From Alloprevotella tannerae ATCC 51259 (GTDB lineage Bacteria > Bacteroidota > Bacteroidia > Bacteroidales > Bacteroidaceae): 54,991 nt of DNA. The DNA lies in contig NZ_GG700642.1 of NCBI RefSeq assembly GCF_000159995.1, forward strand, positions 383,041 to 438,031. Direction: 5' to 3'. The notes under the pieces were generated by a model that had not been told where the DNA came from, did not search any database, and worked only from the letters and a program-made list of their open reading frames with translations. This document shows, piece after piece, positions 1 through 8,653 of the stretch (position 1 is its first letter; each line of letters opens with the position of its first letter). Both the position numbers and the translations under genes were made by a program.

Positions 1-1
1 C

Positions 2-160
2 ATACGCTCTTGGAGCTTTTCGGGGTTGGCCACAATGGTCAGGATAACACTGATGTACTATGTGGATTTCTACAGCCTCTTTAATCATCCCGAAAAAGAT
101 TGGGAAGCATGCCTGAAAGAAGCGGCCGAAAGCCCTCAAATGCCTTCGCTTTTTGATTAG
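2..160 (+). pseudogene. 3' end of an unidentified gene, cut by the window edge
   Basis: An open frame runs in from the left edge for 53 codons and stops with TAG at 158-160. The visible C-terminus is aromatic in its middle (MYYVDFYSLF) and ends in PQMPSLFD. The same C-terminus is encoded at the opposite end of the window on the minus strand. Being multicopy and followed by a hairpin, it could be the tail of a transposase or another element-borne gene. I do not recognise the family. Whether the gene is intact beyond the edge cannot be seen. Confidence 0.5.
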
Positions 161-258
161 GGGGGGGCTTGGAATGCCAAAAAGAGAACCTCAACCGCAT
201 TGTTTCAGCGATTGAGGCGGTCTTTCCTACTCTTTTTGACGTTTATCGGACAGCAATA
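58..258. repeat. Left copy of ~200 bp terminal inverted repeat
   Basis: This stretch is the reverse complement of 54792-54991. The copies agree throughout by eye except for one homopolymer (eight G at 160-167 here, seven C in the other copy). Homology stops after 258. The repeat contains the 3' end of a reading frame and an imperfect hairpin. It is probably part of a multicopy mobile element; which element is not identified. Confidence 0.9.
177..236. terminator. Imperfect hairpin downstream of the repeat-borne gene
   Basis: AAAAAGAG and CCTCAACCGC on the left arm face GCGATTGAGG and CTCTTTTT on the right arm across a short loop. The arms are symmetrical, ending in T-rich and A-rich tails, so it could terminate in both directions. 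It is repeated in the right-hand copy. Confidence 0.5.
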
Positions 259-428
259 GTTTTTAATGGGTAAATGATTGCGCTCCTGCAAAATTAAAGG
301 CATAACACGGGCTTCTTGAAAATAAGTATAAGGCAGGAAATATCGGAAATATGAGGATTTTGTAGAATGATTTACGCTACTCTCTTATTCTAAAACTCTG
401 TGCCTTTACACATATTTTTCGAGAAAGC

Positions 429-460
429 CTTGGTGAAATGATAGGAAAATATTACCTTTG
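429..460 (+). promoter_or_regulatory. Bacteroidetes-type promoter of the island operon
   Basis: CTTG at 429-432 (consensus -33 TTTG) is followed by a 20-base spacer and TACCTTTG at 453-460, a perfect match to the TAnnTTTG -7 box. Transcription would begin at about 467. That places the start codon at 507 rather than 438 and makes this the only clear promoter for the ten genes downstream. Confidence 0.6.
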
Positions 461-506
461 CGATCGGAAACTACGAGATGTTTACACACAAACTCCGATT
501 ACAGAA

Positions 507-1757
507 ATGGTAAAGCGTGATAAGTACTTGACCGAGTTGGTTTCATTACAAGGCAATGGTATGATTAAGATAATAACAGGAATGCGTAGATGTGGAAAAT
601 CGTATCTCCTGTTTGAGATATTTGTATCATATCTTGAACAGAATGGAATTAAATCAGATCATATCATAAAAGTGGATCTTGAAGATTTCAGGAATAGAGA
701 TTTAAGAAATCCGGACAATCTGTATTCATATATTGAAAATAGTATCATAGATAAAGAGAAGTATTATGTGCTACTAGATGAAGTTCAGATGCTTGATCAT
801 TTCGAGGATGTTCTCAATGGGTTTCTCAAGATACAGAATGTTGACGTATATGTTACAGGCAGTAATGCAAAATTTCTTTCGAAGGATATTATAACAGAGT
901 TTCGAGGACGCGGATATGAAGTAAAAATCTTTCCATTATGTTTCCATGAATATATGTCTGCCTATAAGGGCTCTATTCAAGCCGGGTTAAATGAATATCT
1001 GCTATATGGAGGATTGCCACAAATTCTGTCATGTACTACAGAGGAACAAAAAGTTAAGTTTTTGAAATCTCTGTTTGAGGAAACTTATATCAAGGACATT
1101 AAGGATAGGTATGATATAAGAAAAAATGATGATTTAGAAGAACTTATCAACATTATGGCGTCTGATATCGGTGCATTGACAAATCCCAATAAACTTGCAA
1201 ATTCATTTCGCAGTGAGAAAAAATCATCTATATCCTATGACACAATAAAGGATTACATCGACTATTTATGTGATTCTTTTCTTGTTGAAAAGGCAACTCG
1301 ATATGATATAAAGGGCAAACGCTATATAAACTCTCCTTTCAAATATTATTTCATGGATTTAGGGCTACGCAATGCTCGTATCAATTTCAGACAATATGAA
1401 AAGAGCCATTTGATGGAAAACCTTATCTATAATGAAATGCGTGTTCGTGGATTTAATGTAGACGTTGGAGCAGTTCCTATTGTAAATGTCAAAGAAGATG
1501 GAAAAAGACAACGTTCCACTTTGGAGGTTGATTTTGTCTGCAATCTTGGAAGCCGAAGGTACTACATTCAATCCGCATACAGAATGGGAACAGATGAAAA
1601 AGTGAAACAAGAGCGAGCATCTTTATTAAAAGTGGATGATTCATTCAAAAAGATAATCGTAATAGGTGAAGAATGTCCTGTTACAAGAGATGAACAGGGA
1701 ATAACCACAATTAGTGTTTATGATTTCCTGCTTAACGAAAACTCCCTAGAATTATAA
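507..1757 (+). CDS. AAA_14 / DUF4143 family P-loop ATPase
   Basis: A 416-residue protein of the AAA_14 plus DUF4143 family. These are widespread ATPases of unclear role, many of which resemble archaeal-type ATPases fused to a nuclease-like C-terminal fold. The Walker A motif GMRRCGKS is at residues 25-32 and the Walker B YVLLDEVQ at about 87-94. The C-terminal third holds the DUF4143 region, with a PD-(D/E)XK-like stretch (EVDFVCNL) near residue 343. An in-frame ATG exists at 438, but a promoter-like pair covers 429-460 and the family normally begins at the KRDKYL segment, so 507 is preferred. Only 14 bases separate it from the DUF4007 gene, so it is probably co-transcribed with the phosphorothioation genes. 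Whether it takes part in that system is unknown; AAA_14 genes also occur alone. Confidence 0.8.
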   Translation: MVKRDKYLTELVSLQGNGMIKIITGMRRCGKSYLLFEIFVSYLEQNGIKSDHIIKVDLEDFRNRDLRNPDNLYSYIENSIIDKEKYYVLLDEVQMLDHFEDVLNGFLKIQNVDVYVTGSNAKFLSKDIITEFRGRGYEVKIFPLCFHEYMSAYKGSIQAGLNEYLLYGGLPQILSCTTEEQKVKFLKSLFEETYIKDIKDRYDIRKNDDLEELINIMASDIGALTNPNKLANSFRSEKKSSISYDTIKDYIDYLCDSFLVEKATRYDIKGKRYINSPFKYYFMDLGLRNARINFRQYEKSHLMENLIYNEMRVRGFNVDVGAVPIVNVKEDGKRQRSTLEVDFVCNLGSRRYYIQSAYRMGTDEKVKQERASLLKVDDSFKKIIVIGEECPVTRDEQGITTISVYDFLLNENSLEL

Positions 1758-1771
1758 ATATAGAATTCATT

Positions 1772-2632
1772 ATGCTTATAAATAAATATACATTTTCCGG
1801 ACATGAATCGTTTCCTTGCAAAGCTTTGTGGCTTAAGAAGGGGTATGATTTTGCACTAGAGAATAATGACTGGAACGAACTTTATTCTATTGTCAAACTC
1901 GGAGTTGGTAAGAATATGGTCGCCTCTATACGTTATTGGATGAGAGCATTTGGAATGCTTGATGATGACGGACTAACAGACATTGCTCATCTTATATTTG
2001 ACTCTAATAATGGCACAGACCCATTCATTGAAGATCTTGGGACACTTTGGCTTTTACATTATACACTTATAAGCACAGGAGAAGCTACACTTTATAGATT
2101 GTTTTTTACAAACTTCCAACGCGAACGTCTCACCTTTGATCGTGAACACGTTGTTGCATTTGTGAAGCGTACGATGACGGAAAAAGGGAAATTGAAGAGT
2201 TTCAATGAGAATACGGTAAAAAAAGACGTTGGAGTGCTTCTACAGAATTATGTTCTCTCACACAAAACTTTATCTATGGAAGATTATTCTGTCCTTATGA
2301 CAGATCTAGACTTGATTCGTTTATCAGGAGACGAAAAGCAATATTCTTTTAATGTAGAGGGGAAGCGTCAAATTCCGCTTGAGATTCTGCTCTACGCAAT
2401 CGTGAGAGAGAAAGGAAATAATGATAGCGTAGACTATGATATGCTGCAAACCATAGGTAGCATATTCTGCCTAACTGATATGGAACTCATAAATATGCTC
2501 ATCGATATACAAGAACTATTTCCAGATGTATTTCGTTATTCCGACACAGCAGGATTACGTCAAGTTCAATTTCTTCATAAATTGAAACCAAGTGAAGTTC
2601 TTAAACACTACTATAGAAATGAAGAATTTTAG
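1772..2632 (+). CDS. sspB: DUF4007 protein, SspB-like phosphorothioation component
   Basis: A 286-residue DUF4007 protein with the family's N-terminal signature FSGHESFPCKALWLKKGYDF at residues 8-27. From knowledge of the Ssp system, SspB is a DUF4007 protein that nicks DNA and supports sulfur insertion into one strand together with SspC and SspD. The identification rests on the signature and on gene order: it is followed by a large P-loop ATPase and a PAPS-reductase-type protein, the B-C-D order of ssp loci. It ends 14 bases inside the next gene if that gene starts at 2619, which suggests translational coupling. DUF4007 also occurs in other sulfur-modification islands, so the exact subtype is inferred. 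Confidence 0.75.
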   Translation: MLINKYTFSGHESFPCKALWLKKGYDFALENNDWNELYSIVKLGVGKNMVASIRYWMRAFGMLDDDGLTDIAHLIFDSNNGTDPFIEDLGTLWLLHYTLISTGEATLYRLFFTNFQRERLTFDREHVVAFVKRTMTEKGKLKSFNENTVKKDVGVLLQNYVLSHKTLSMEDYSVLMTDLDLIRLSGDEKQYSFNVEGKRQIPLEILLYAIVREKGNNDSVDYDMLQTIGSIFCLTDMELINMLIDIQELFPDVFRYSDTAGLRQVQFLHKLKPSEVLKHYYRNEEF

Positions 2633-5600
2633 TCTGTCAGCCAACATAGAATCAGGAGTCACAGGTAGCGATAGGTATATTGTTACACCTAATGTAGAAA
2701 AAGTGGTGGGAGAAATTGTCCGCCAATATCAGACTGGCATACACTCTTTTACCATTATTGGTACATACGGTACTGGAAAATCGTGTTTCCTACTCCGGTT
2801 GGAGCATGATTTGATAGGAACGGATACATACAATGTATTGATAAAAAATTCAAGAGTACTAGCACCAGTTAGTGGCTTTGATGTTCTAAATATAGTGGGA
2901 GAGTATCATCCACTAGATTATTTGCTCATTAAGAAATTGAGCAAGAAGACTAATGGGGATACAGCTATAGAGATGTTGCGTAACTATTATCACCGACTGA
3001 AGAAGCATAATAAGATGCTCGTAATAGTTATAGATGAGTTTGGCAAGATTCTTGAACATGCTGCCAAAAATGAGGTTGAGAAAGAACTATACTTTATACA
3101 ACAGTTGGCAGAGTTCGTTAATGTTCCAGGACGAAATATACTTCTGCTTACAACTCTTCATCAGAATTTTAGTGCATACGCTTCAAAGCTGAATATTGTT
3201 CAAAAAAACGAATGGGCAAAAGTAAAAGGGCGTTTCCAAGAGGTGGTTTTTGCGGAGCCAGTGGAGCAACTGTTGTATATGGCGGCAGAGGTATTGCGTA
3301 ATAATACCGATATACTTAGTATACAAACCCATTCTATCTATGAAATTGCTTTGCAATGTAAATTTATTGCACCTACTCTCAAGGAAGGAACAATGCAAAA
3401 GCTTTTTCCTTTAGATACATTCTCTGCGATTATACTCACTAAGGCTATTCAGAAATATGGTCAAAATGAACGCTCCTTATTTTCATTCCTTAATTCCAAA
3501 AGTTCTGATTCTTTAAGTAATTTCACTCCTACACCTACCTGTACATACAATTTAAGTGTTGTTTATGATTATCTTGTGGCAAACTTTCATTCGTATTTAA
3601 CCGATGTAAATGCAGATTCAATGGGATGGAGGGCTATTATTATTGCCATTGAGCGTGTCGAAACTGCTAATTGGGAAAACGATCTGTCAATGACAGCTGC
3701 CTTAAAAACAGTAAAGGCTATCGGACTACTTAATATTTTTGGCAGTTCAGGTTTTTCTATGCCAAGGAAGCAACTTATTGAATATATGAAATATGCGATG
3801 GCTATAGATATGGCAGAGGTTGTGTTAGAACAACTCATTAATCTCCGCATCATACGATACGCAAAATATAAAGCACGATACATTCTATTTGAAGGGACAG
3901 ATATAAACATTGAAGATGAGATTATAAAGGCTTCTGCTGTTATTCCTGTTCCAATACATCCTATTGATTTACTTCGAAAGGAATTCAAGAATCGTGTAGC
4001 TCCAGTCAAAGCATATTATTATCACAGCGGGACACCTCGCTATTTTGAGTATAGGCTTTATGATGAGCCATTCGGTCAGCCTCCTGCGAACGAGGTTGAT
4101 GGTTTTATTGAATTAATTTTCTCAACCCGTGAAAATACGTATGATGAAGTAAGTAGTTTCAGTAAAGATTGTAAGCATGCGATCGTCTTTGCAGTCTTCA
4201 ACCATACGGAAGCAATCATTGAACATCTGCACAAAATACAAATCTATGACTATATCGTAGAAAAAATCGTGATAGACAAAACTGATAATGTTGCCTTGAG
4301 TGAAATTCGCAACCTTAGAATGTATGAACAGAATTTGCTGAACAAAAAGATAAAAAACAGTCTATTTTCATATCATGACGAGGTAACGTGGTTTTATAAA
4401 GGTATGGAGAAAAAGATTAGTAGCCAACGAGATTTTAATGCTTTGCTTTCTGATGTTTGTAATGATGTATATTTCCTCACTCCTGTAATAAACAATGAAC
4501 TTATTAATCGTCAAAAACTGAGTGCTAGTATATCTGCTGCACGTGTAAAATATCTGCAAGCTCTCATTTTATATGCGGATAAAGAGGACCTCAGTTGGGA
4601 AAAAGATAAATATCCGCCGGAGAAGACAATCTATTACACACTACTCCAAACGACGGGGTTACATCAATACGGAGAGTTTGCGGACGCTCCACAAGTGGAT
4701 GGTATGATGTCACTTTGGAATGCATGTGAGAATTTTCTTCGTAGCACTCAGGAAAAACCACGTAAAATATCAGAGCTGATAAAAATACTCTCGGAGCAGC
4801 CCTATAAGATAAAAATGGGAGTGTTGGATTTTTGGATCCCGACCTATTTATTTATAAAAAGGCTTGACTATTCTCTTTTTGGGAGCAATGGCGTGTATAT
4901 CCCTGAAATCAATATGGAGTTTTTTGATTTATTAAAAAAACATCCCTCTGATTTTACTATCAAGGCGTATGCTGAGGATGGGGTAAAGATTGAATTCTAC
5001 AATCAGTATCGCAAGTTTATCCATGCGCCGGAGAGTAAAAAGATAAATAGCAATAAGTTTATTGAAACTATCAAGCCATTCTTTGTATTTTATCATCAGT
5101 TGAATGATTATGCTAAGCACACTTGCAAGTTTGATCATATAACAACTCTGCGTTTTCGAGACGTACTTGCCAAGGCGAAAGATCCTGAGAAGACATTCTT
5201 TGAGGATTTACCTGAAGCATTAGGATACGACAAGAATTCATTAAACAACACGGATTTTGTTGCAAACTATTGCCACCTTATACAAAAAGCAGTGAGAGAA
5301 CTTCGCTCGTGTTATACTTCGTTGATAGACAGAATAGAGGAACAGATAATTGAACGGCTTGAACTTCAAGAGTATGAATATATAGATTACATTACAGAGA
5401 TTCGGCAACGTCTTTCACACATAAAAGAACATCTCCTTTCAGACAAGCAACGTGATTTCTATAATCACGTTATGGCAGAATTCGACAATCGACAAGAATG
5501 GTATCAAAGTATTGCTTATGCTGCGCTGGATCAACCACTTGAACGTTTGAGAGATGATCAAGAGGAACAACTCGTTGACAATATCATATATCTCTTCCGA

Positions 5601-5768
5601 GAGTGTGAAAAACACTCTGTTGTTTCAGAAGCGATGTCTTTTCAAGTAGGTGTCGAAGAAAAAAAACGTTCTAAAGAATTAGAAGCTAGAATTGAGAAGT
5701 TATTGTCGGAGGATGTCAATCTCAACATTTATGCATTGATGAACCTATTGAAGAAGAAAATGAAATGA
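2619..5768 (+). CDS. sspC: Large P-loop ATPase, SspC-like
   Basis: A protein of about 1049 residues with an N-terminal ATPase domain: Walker A GTYGTGKS at residues 48-55 and Walker B MLVIVIDEFGK near 133-143. The remaining roughly 800 residues show no motif I recognise, apart from a charged, helix-rich C-terminus. Its position between the DUF4007 and sulfurtransferase genes matches SspC, the ATPase partner of SspB and SspD in single-strand phosphorothioation. It is also broadly similar in size and layout to other large defence ATPases (BrxC-like, DndH-like), so the family label is inferred from context. An upstream ATG at 2592 would add nine residues; 2619 gives the shorter overlap. The stop overlaps the next start as ATGA. 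Confidence 0.7.
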   Translation: MKNFSLSANIESGVTGSDRYIVTPNVEKVVGEIVRQYQTGIHSFTIIGTYGTGKSCFLLRLEHDLIGTDTYNVLIKNSRVLAPVSGFDVLNIVGEYHPLDYLLIKKLSKKTNGDTAIEMLRNYYHRLKKHNKMLVIVIDEFGKILEHAAKNEVEKELYFIQQLAEFVNVPGRNILLLTTLHQNFSAYASKLNIVQKNEWAKVKGRFQEVVFAEPVEQLLYMAAEVLRNNTDILSIQTHSIYEIALQCKFIAPTLKEGTMQKLFPLDTFSAIILTKAIQKYGQNERSLFSFLNSKSSDSLSNFTPTPTCTYNLSVVYDYLVANFHSYLTDVNADSMGWRAIIIAIERVETANWENDLSMTAALKTVKAIGLLNIFGSSGFSMPRKQLIEYMKYAMAIDMAEVVLEQLINLRIIRYAKYKARYILFEGTDINIEDEIIKASAVIPVPIHPIDLLRKEFKNRVAPVKAYYYHSGTPRYFEYRLYDEPFGQPPANEVDGFIELIFSTRENTYDEVSSFSKDCKHAIVFAVFNHTEAIIEHLHKIQIYDYIVEKIVIDKTDNVALSEIRNLRMYEQNLLNKKIKNSLFSYHDEVTWFYKGMEKKISSQRDFNALLSDVCNDVYFLTPVINNELINRQKLSASISAARVKYLQALILYADKEDLSWEKDKYPPEKTIYYTLLQTTGLHQYGEFADAPQVDGMMSLWNACENFLRSTQEKPRKISELIKILSEQPYKIKMGVLDFWIPTYLFIKRLDYSLFGSNGVYIPEINMEFFDLLKKHPSDFTIKAYAEDGVKIEFYNQYRKFIHAPESKKINSNKFIETIKPFFVFYHQLNDYAKHTCKFDHITTLRFRDVLAKAKDPEKTFFEDLPEALGYDKNSLNNTDFVANYCHLIQKAVRELRSCYTSLIDRIEEQIIERLELQEYEYIDYITEIRQRLSHIKEHLLSDKQRDFYNHVMAEFDNRQEWYQSIAYAALDQPLERLRDDQEEQLVDNIIYLFRECEKHSVVSEAMSFQVGVEEKKRSKELEARIEKLLSEDVNLNIYALMNLLKKKMK

Positions 5769-6874
5769 TAAAGGTGAGACATATACTCGGCATATCGGGA
5801 GGGAAAGATAGTGCAGCTCTTTCCATCTATCTAAAGCATAAATACCCTCATATGAAGATAGAGTATTACAATTCTGACACAGGTTGTGAGTTGAAAGAGA
5901 CGGAGTTACTAATAGATAAACTCGAAGCCTATTTAGGGAGTATTAAGCGATTACGTGCAACAGAAGGCAGTCCAGAGGCAACTCCTTTTGACCACTTTCT
6001 AAAAGCCTGTGGTGGATTTCTTCCATCTCCACAGGCTCGATGGTGTACGCAAAAAATGAAATTGGCTGAATTTGAAAGATTTGTTGGAGATGACTATGCT
6101 GTATCCTATGTCGGTATACGTGGTGATGAAAATCGTGATGGCTATATTTCCTCAAAACCCAATATCCAAGCTGTATTTCCATTCAGGAGAAATATTTGGA
6201 GTATTGATATTATCAATAAGGCTCTGCATAATGATCAGCGGGAACAAATAATTGATATCTATAATCGATTTTGTTCTGAATTCCAATTGGAAGAAATTAT
6301 GGAGATCTTGAAAAGACCTCTGAATAAACAGTTCTACTATTCTAAAACGCTTAATGCTTTGCTTGATATTGATGTAAAATTATTCAACCGCGTAGTTTTT
6401 GAGTATCTAAAGACTACAGAGTATCCTGTGGGAAAATTGGATTCATTTCCATTAATAGATAATGATGAGGTTCTTGTAAAGGAAGATATATTCCGTTTGT
6501 TGCGCGAAAGTGGAGTTGGAGTTCCCGCGTATTATGAAGAGATACCTTTTGAAGTTGATGGAAAAATTGGAACATACTGCCGAAGCCGATCAGGCTGCTA
6601 TTTCTGTTTCTACCAGCAGAAAATCGAATGGATTTGGCTCTATGAGCAACACCCCGACCTATTCAAAAAGGCAATGGAATACGAGAAGGATGGTTACACA
6701 TGGATTCAAGGCGAGAGTTTGGAAGACTTAATTAAGCCTGAACGCATACGTCAAATTAAGTTAGATGCTATCAAACGACAAGAACAAAGAGCAAAGATGA
6801 ACAGCAATTCTTTATTGGTAGATATATTCGCAGATGATGATAATGATGTTTTATGTGCAAATTGTTTTATATGA
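5765..6874 (+). CDS. sspD: PAPS-reductase-type sulfurtransferase, SspD/DndC-like
   Basis: A 369-residue protein of the phosphoadenosine-phosphosulfate reductase (ATP pyrophosphatase) superfamily. The PP-loop SGGKDSAA is at residues 11-18. Cysteines likely to hold an iron-sulfur cluster are seen in RWCTQK (about 97), CRSRSGCYFC (roughly 272-281) and a C-terminal CANC. This is the layout of DndC/SspD, which adenylates the DNA backbone so that sulfur from a cysteine desulfurase can replace a non-bridging oxygen. It overlaps the ATPase gene by four bases. No desulfurase is adjacent, so a housekeeping IscS/SufS may supply sulfur. A plain metabolic CysH is unlikely given the long insert and the neighbours. 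Confidence 0.85.
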   Translation: MIKVRHILGISGGKDSAALSIYLKHKYPHMKIEYYNSDTGCELKETELLIDKLEAYLGSIKRLRATEGSPEATPFDHFLKACGGFLPSPQARWCTQKMKLAEFERFVGDDYAVSYVGIRGDENRDGYISSKPNIQAVFPFRRNIWSIDIINKALHNDQREQIIDIYNRFCSEFQLEEIMEILKRPLNKQFYYSKTLNALLDIDVKLFNRVVFEYLKTTEYPVGKLDSFPLIDNDEVLVKEDIFRLLRESGVGVPAYYEEIPFEVDGKIGTYCRSRSGCYFCFYQQKIEWIWLYEQHPDLFKKAMEYEKDGYTWIQGESLEDLIKPERIRQIKLDAIKRQEQRAKMNSNSLLVDIFADDDNDVLCANCFI

Positions 6875-7395
6875 GAAAAGGGGCATTTTTAAATTTGTAT
6901 GACGAGGATAAGTTATATGATATAATCTACTATCATAATCCCTCTCATTGGATAGATAATAAAATTGATGATTTAAATCCAATCTCAGATGAAGCTAGGT
7001 GGTCAGAAGAAATAAAATATTATGAAGGAGGGGTCATTTCTGAAAGTATTAAGAATCTACCAACGAATACAGGTGGTATATATATGTTTTATCTTAAAGG
7101 GATCAATCTTCCATTTATTGAAAAATATGTTGTTTACATCGGTAGGTGTCATTATTCAGAAGGAAGACAACATATTCGTAAACGGGCAAAAGAATATGAT
7201 TCTGATGAATCAAGGACAGATATTGTCAGAATGAAAAAGTACTGGAAAGATTATCTGTTTTATCGTTATTATCCAGAAACAAATAATGAACAAATAGATA
7301 AAGATGAGGTTGCCCTTATTCGTGCAATAAGACCTCCATTTAATTCGGAAATACCAGATAAATTAGATGTTCAACCAACTGAAAAGGCATTTTAA
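6871..7395 (+). CDS. GIY-YIG family nuclease
   Basis: A 174-residue protein with the GIY-YIG nuclease core: GGIYMF near residue 68, YVVYIGR near 86, the catalytic-region arginine in HIRKRAKEY, then a metal-binding glutamate in KDEVALIRA and a late asparagine in RPPFNSE. Family knowledge predicts a metal-dependent single-domain endonuclease. An ATG at 6853 is possible, but the one at 6871 gives an ATGA overlap with the sulfurtransferase stop and is preferred. As part of a phosphorothioation operon it could be the cleaving arm, or a nickase used in modification. GIY-YIG domains can also repair DNA, so the role is inferred. Its AT-rich composition matches the genes before it. Confidence 0.85.
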   Translation: MRKGAFLNLYDEDKLYDIIYYHNPSHWIDNKIDDLNPISDEARWSEEIKYYEGGVISESIKNLPTNTGGIYMFYLKGINLPFIEKYVVYIGRCHYSEGRQHIRKRAKEYDSDESRTDIVRMKKYWKDYLFYRYYPETNNEQIDKDEVALIRAIRPPFNSEIPDKLDVQPTEKAF

Positions 7396-7397
7396 TC

Positions 7398-8651
7398 ATG
7401 GAACCAACAAAAATACCTGCAATAAAAGGAAGAATTGGAAATACTGTTTACTATTGTGCCACTATGTCCTTCGGGCAAATTAGCAGGATGGTAAAAAAGG
7501 TTGATGATGAATTACATACAGCTAATTCATTAAAAGAGCAGATACAACGCTCTCTCTCCAATAATTACATAAGGATAAAAGAGTATATATTAAACCGTGA
7601 AGACCGCTTTTTTGACAGCCTTGTTCTTGCCGTTTATGATGGAGATCCTTTGTGGACAGAAATTCGATTTGAGGTAGAAAATAATCAGTACCCAAATATC
7701 GGATTATTGGAGTTCTCTGGTCGTGAAAAGATTTTTCCAGTTGATGGTCAGCATAGAGTAGAAGGAATCAGAGCTGCATTGTTGGAAAATAGAGAGTTGG
7801 AAAATGAGACCATTAGTGTGATGCTTATAGGTCATCAAAATACAACAGAAGGAATGAAAAAATCTAGGAGAATCTTTTCAACGCTTAACAGGTATGTTAA
7901 ACCTGTTCGTTTAGGAGACATTATTGCTCTTGATGAGGATGATACGGTTGCTATTGTTACACGAGATTTATTGGAAACATACCCCTTGTTTATGGGAGAA
8001 AGGATAAAGGCGAGTAATAATAAATCAATTCCTCAGTCAGATAAAAAAGCATTTACTTCATTGATGACATTATATGAATGTCATCTTGTGCTTTACTGGG
8101 TATTCAAATGTCAAAAAGAACAGCATCGTTATGTAAAATCTCAAATAAAAGATCAGTTAAAATATAGACCATCTGATGATATTATTGCTGAATTTAATCG
8201 GTATTTAGTCAGTTTCTGGGATTGTATGAATTCTACTTTTGAAGAGATAGAGGCATACATAAATAATAATTCAGATAATCCAGCTGCAGAACTACGTTCT
8301 ACAGAAAATGGAGGAAATCTGTTTTTCCGTCCAATCGGTTTATTGCCATTTGTTGAGGCTGTTGCTAGAATATTGTTAGCAACAAATAAGTCATTCGATG
8401 AGATAATCTCTGGTTATGTAAATTTGAATCGTAATGTTCATTCTGACATGTGGGATATGATATTATGGAATCCAATAACTAGAAAGATGATTATGAGAAA
8501 CCAATCATTGGTTAATTCCCTATTGATAAAAATGATGGATGATAGCATTTTAACCGAAAGAGAAAAGACTAATATGATAAGTAAGTACGCAACAATATTC
8601 AATATAGAACTGCCTGAGGCAGAACGAAGAATAGCTACAATAAGATTGTAA
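7398..8651 (+). CDS. DGQHR-domain protein, DndB-like
   Basis: A 417-residue protein with the DGQHR motif (FPVDGQHRVEGI, about residues 113-124) followed by RIFSTLNRYVKPV, a combination typical of the DndB family. DndB is known as a repressor-like regulator of dnd modification genes, and DGQHR proteins accompany many sulfur-modification and mobile loci. Here it sits inside the operon, two bases after the nuclease gene, rather than in front of a dndCDE set. It may set the level of modification or gate the effectors. No helix-turn-helix is obvious by eye. It is the last gene of the most AT-rich part of the operon. Confidence 0.75.
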   Translation: MEPTKIPAIKGRIGNTVYYCATMSFGQISRMVKKVDDELHTANSLKEQIQRSLSNNYIRIKEYILNREDRFFDSLVLAVYDGDPLWTEIRFEVENNQYPNIGLLEFSGREKIFPVDGQHRVEGIRAALLENRELENETISVMLIGHQNTTEGMKKSRRIFSTLNRYVKPVRLGDIIALDEDDTVAIVTRDLLETYPLFMGERIKASNNKSIPQSDKKAFTSLMTLYECHLVLYWVFKCQKEQHRYVKSQIKDQLKYRPSDDIIAEFNRYLVSFWDCMNSTFEEIEAYINNNSDNPAAELRSTENGGNLFFRPIGLLPFVEAVARILLATNKSFDEIISGYVNLNRNVHSDMWDMILWNPITRKMIMRNQSLVNSLLIKMMDDSILTEREKTNMISKYATIFNIELPEAERRIATIRL

Positions 8652-8653
8652 CT

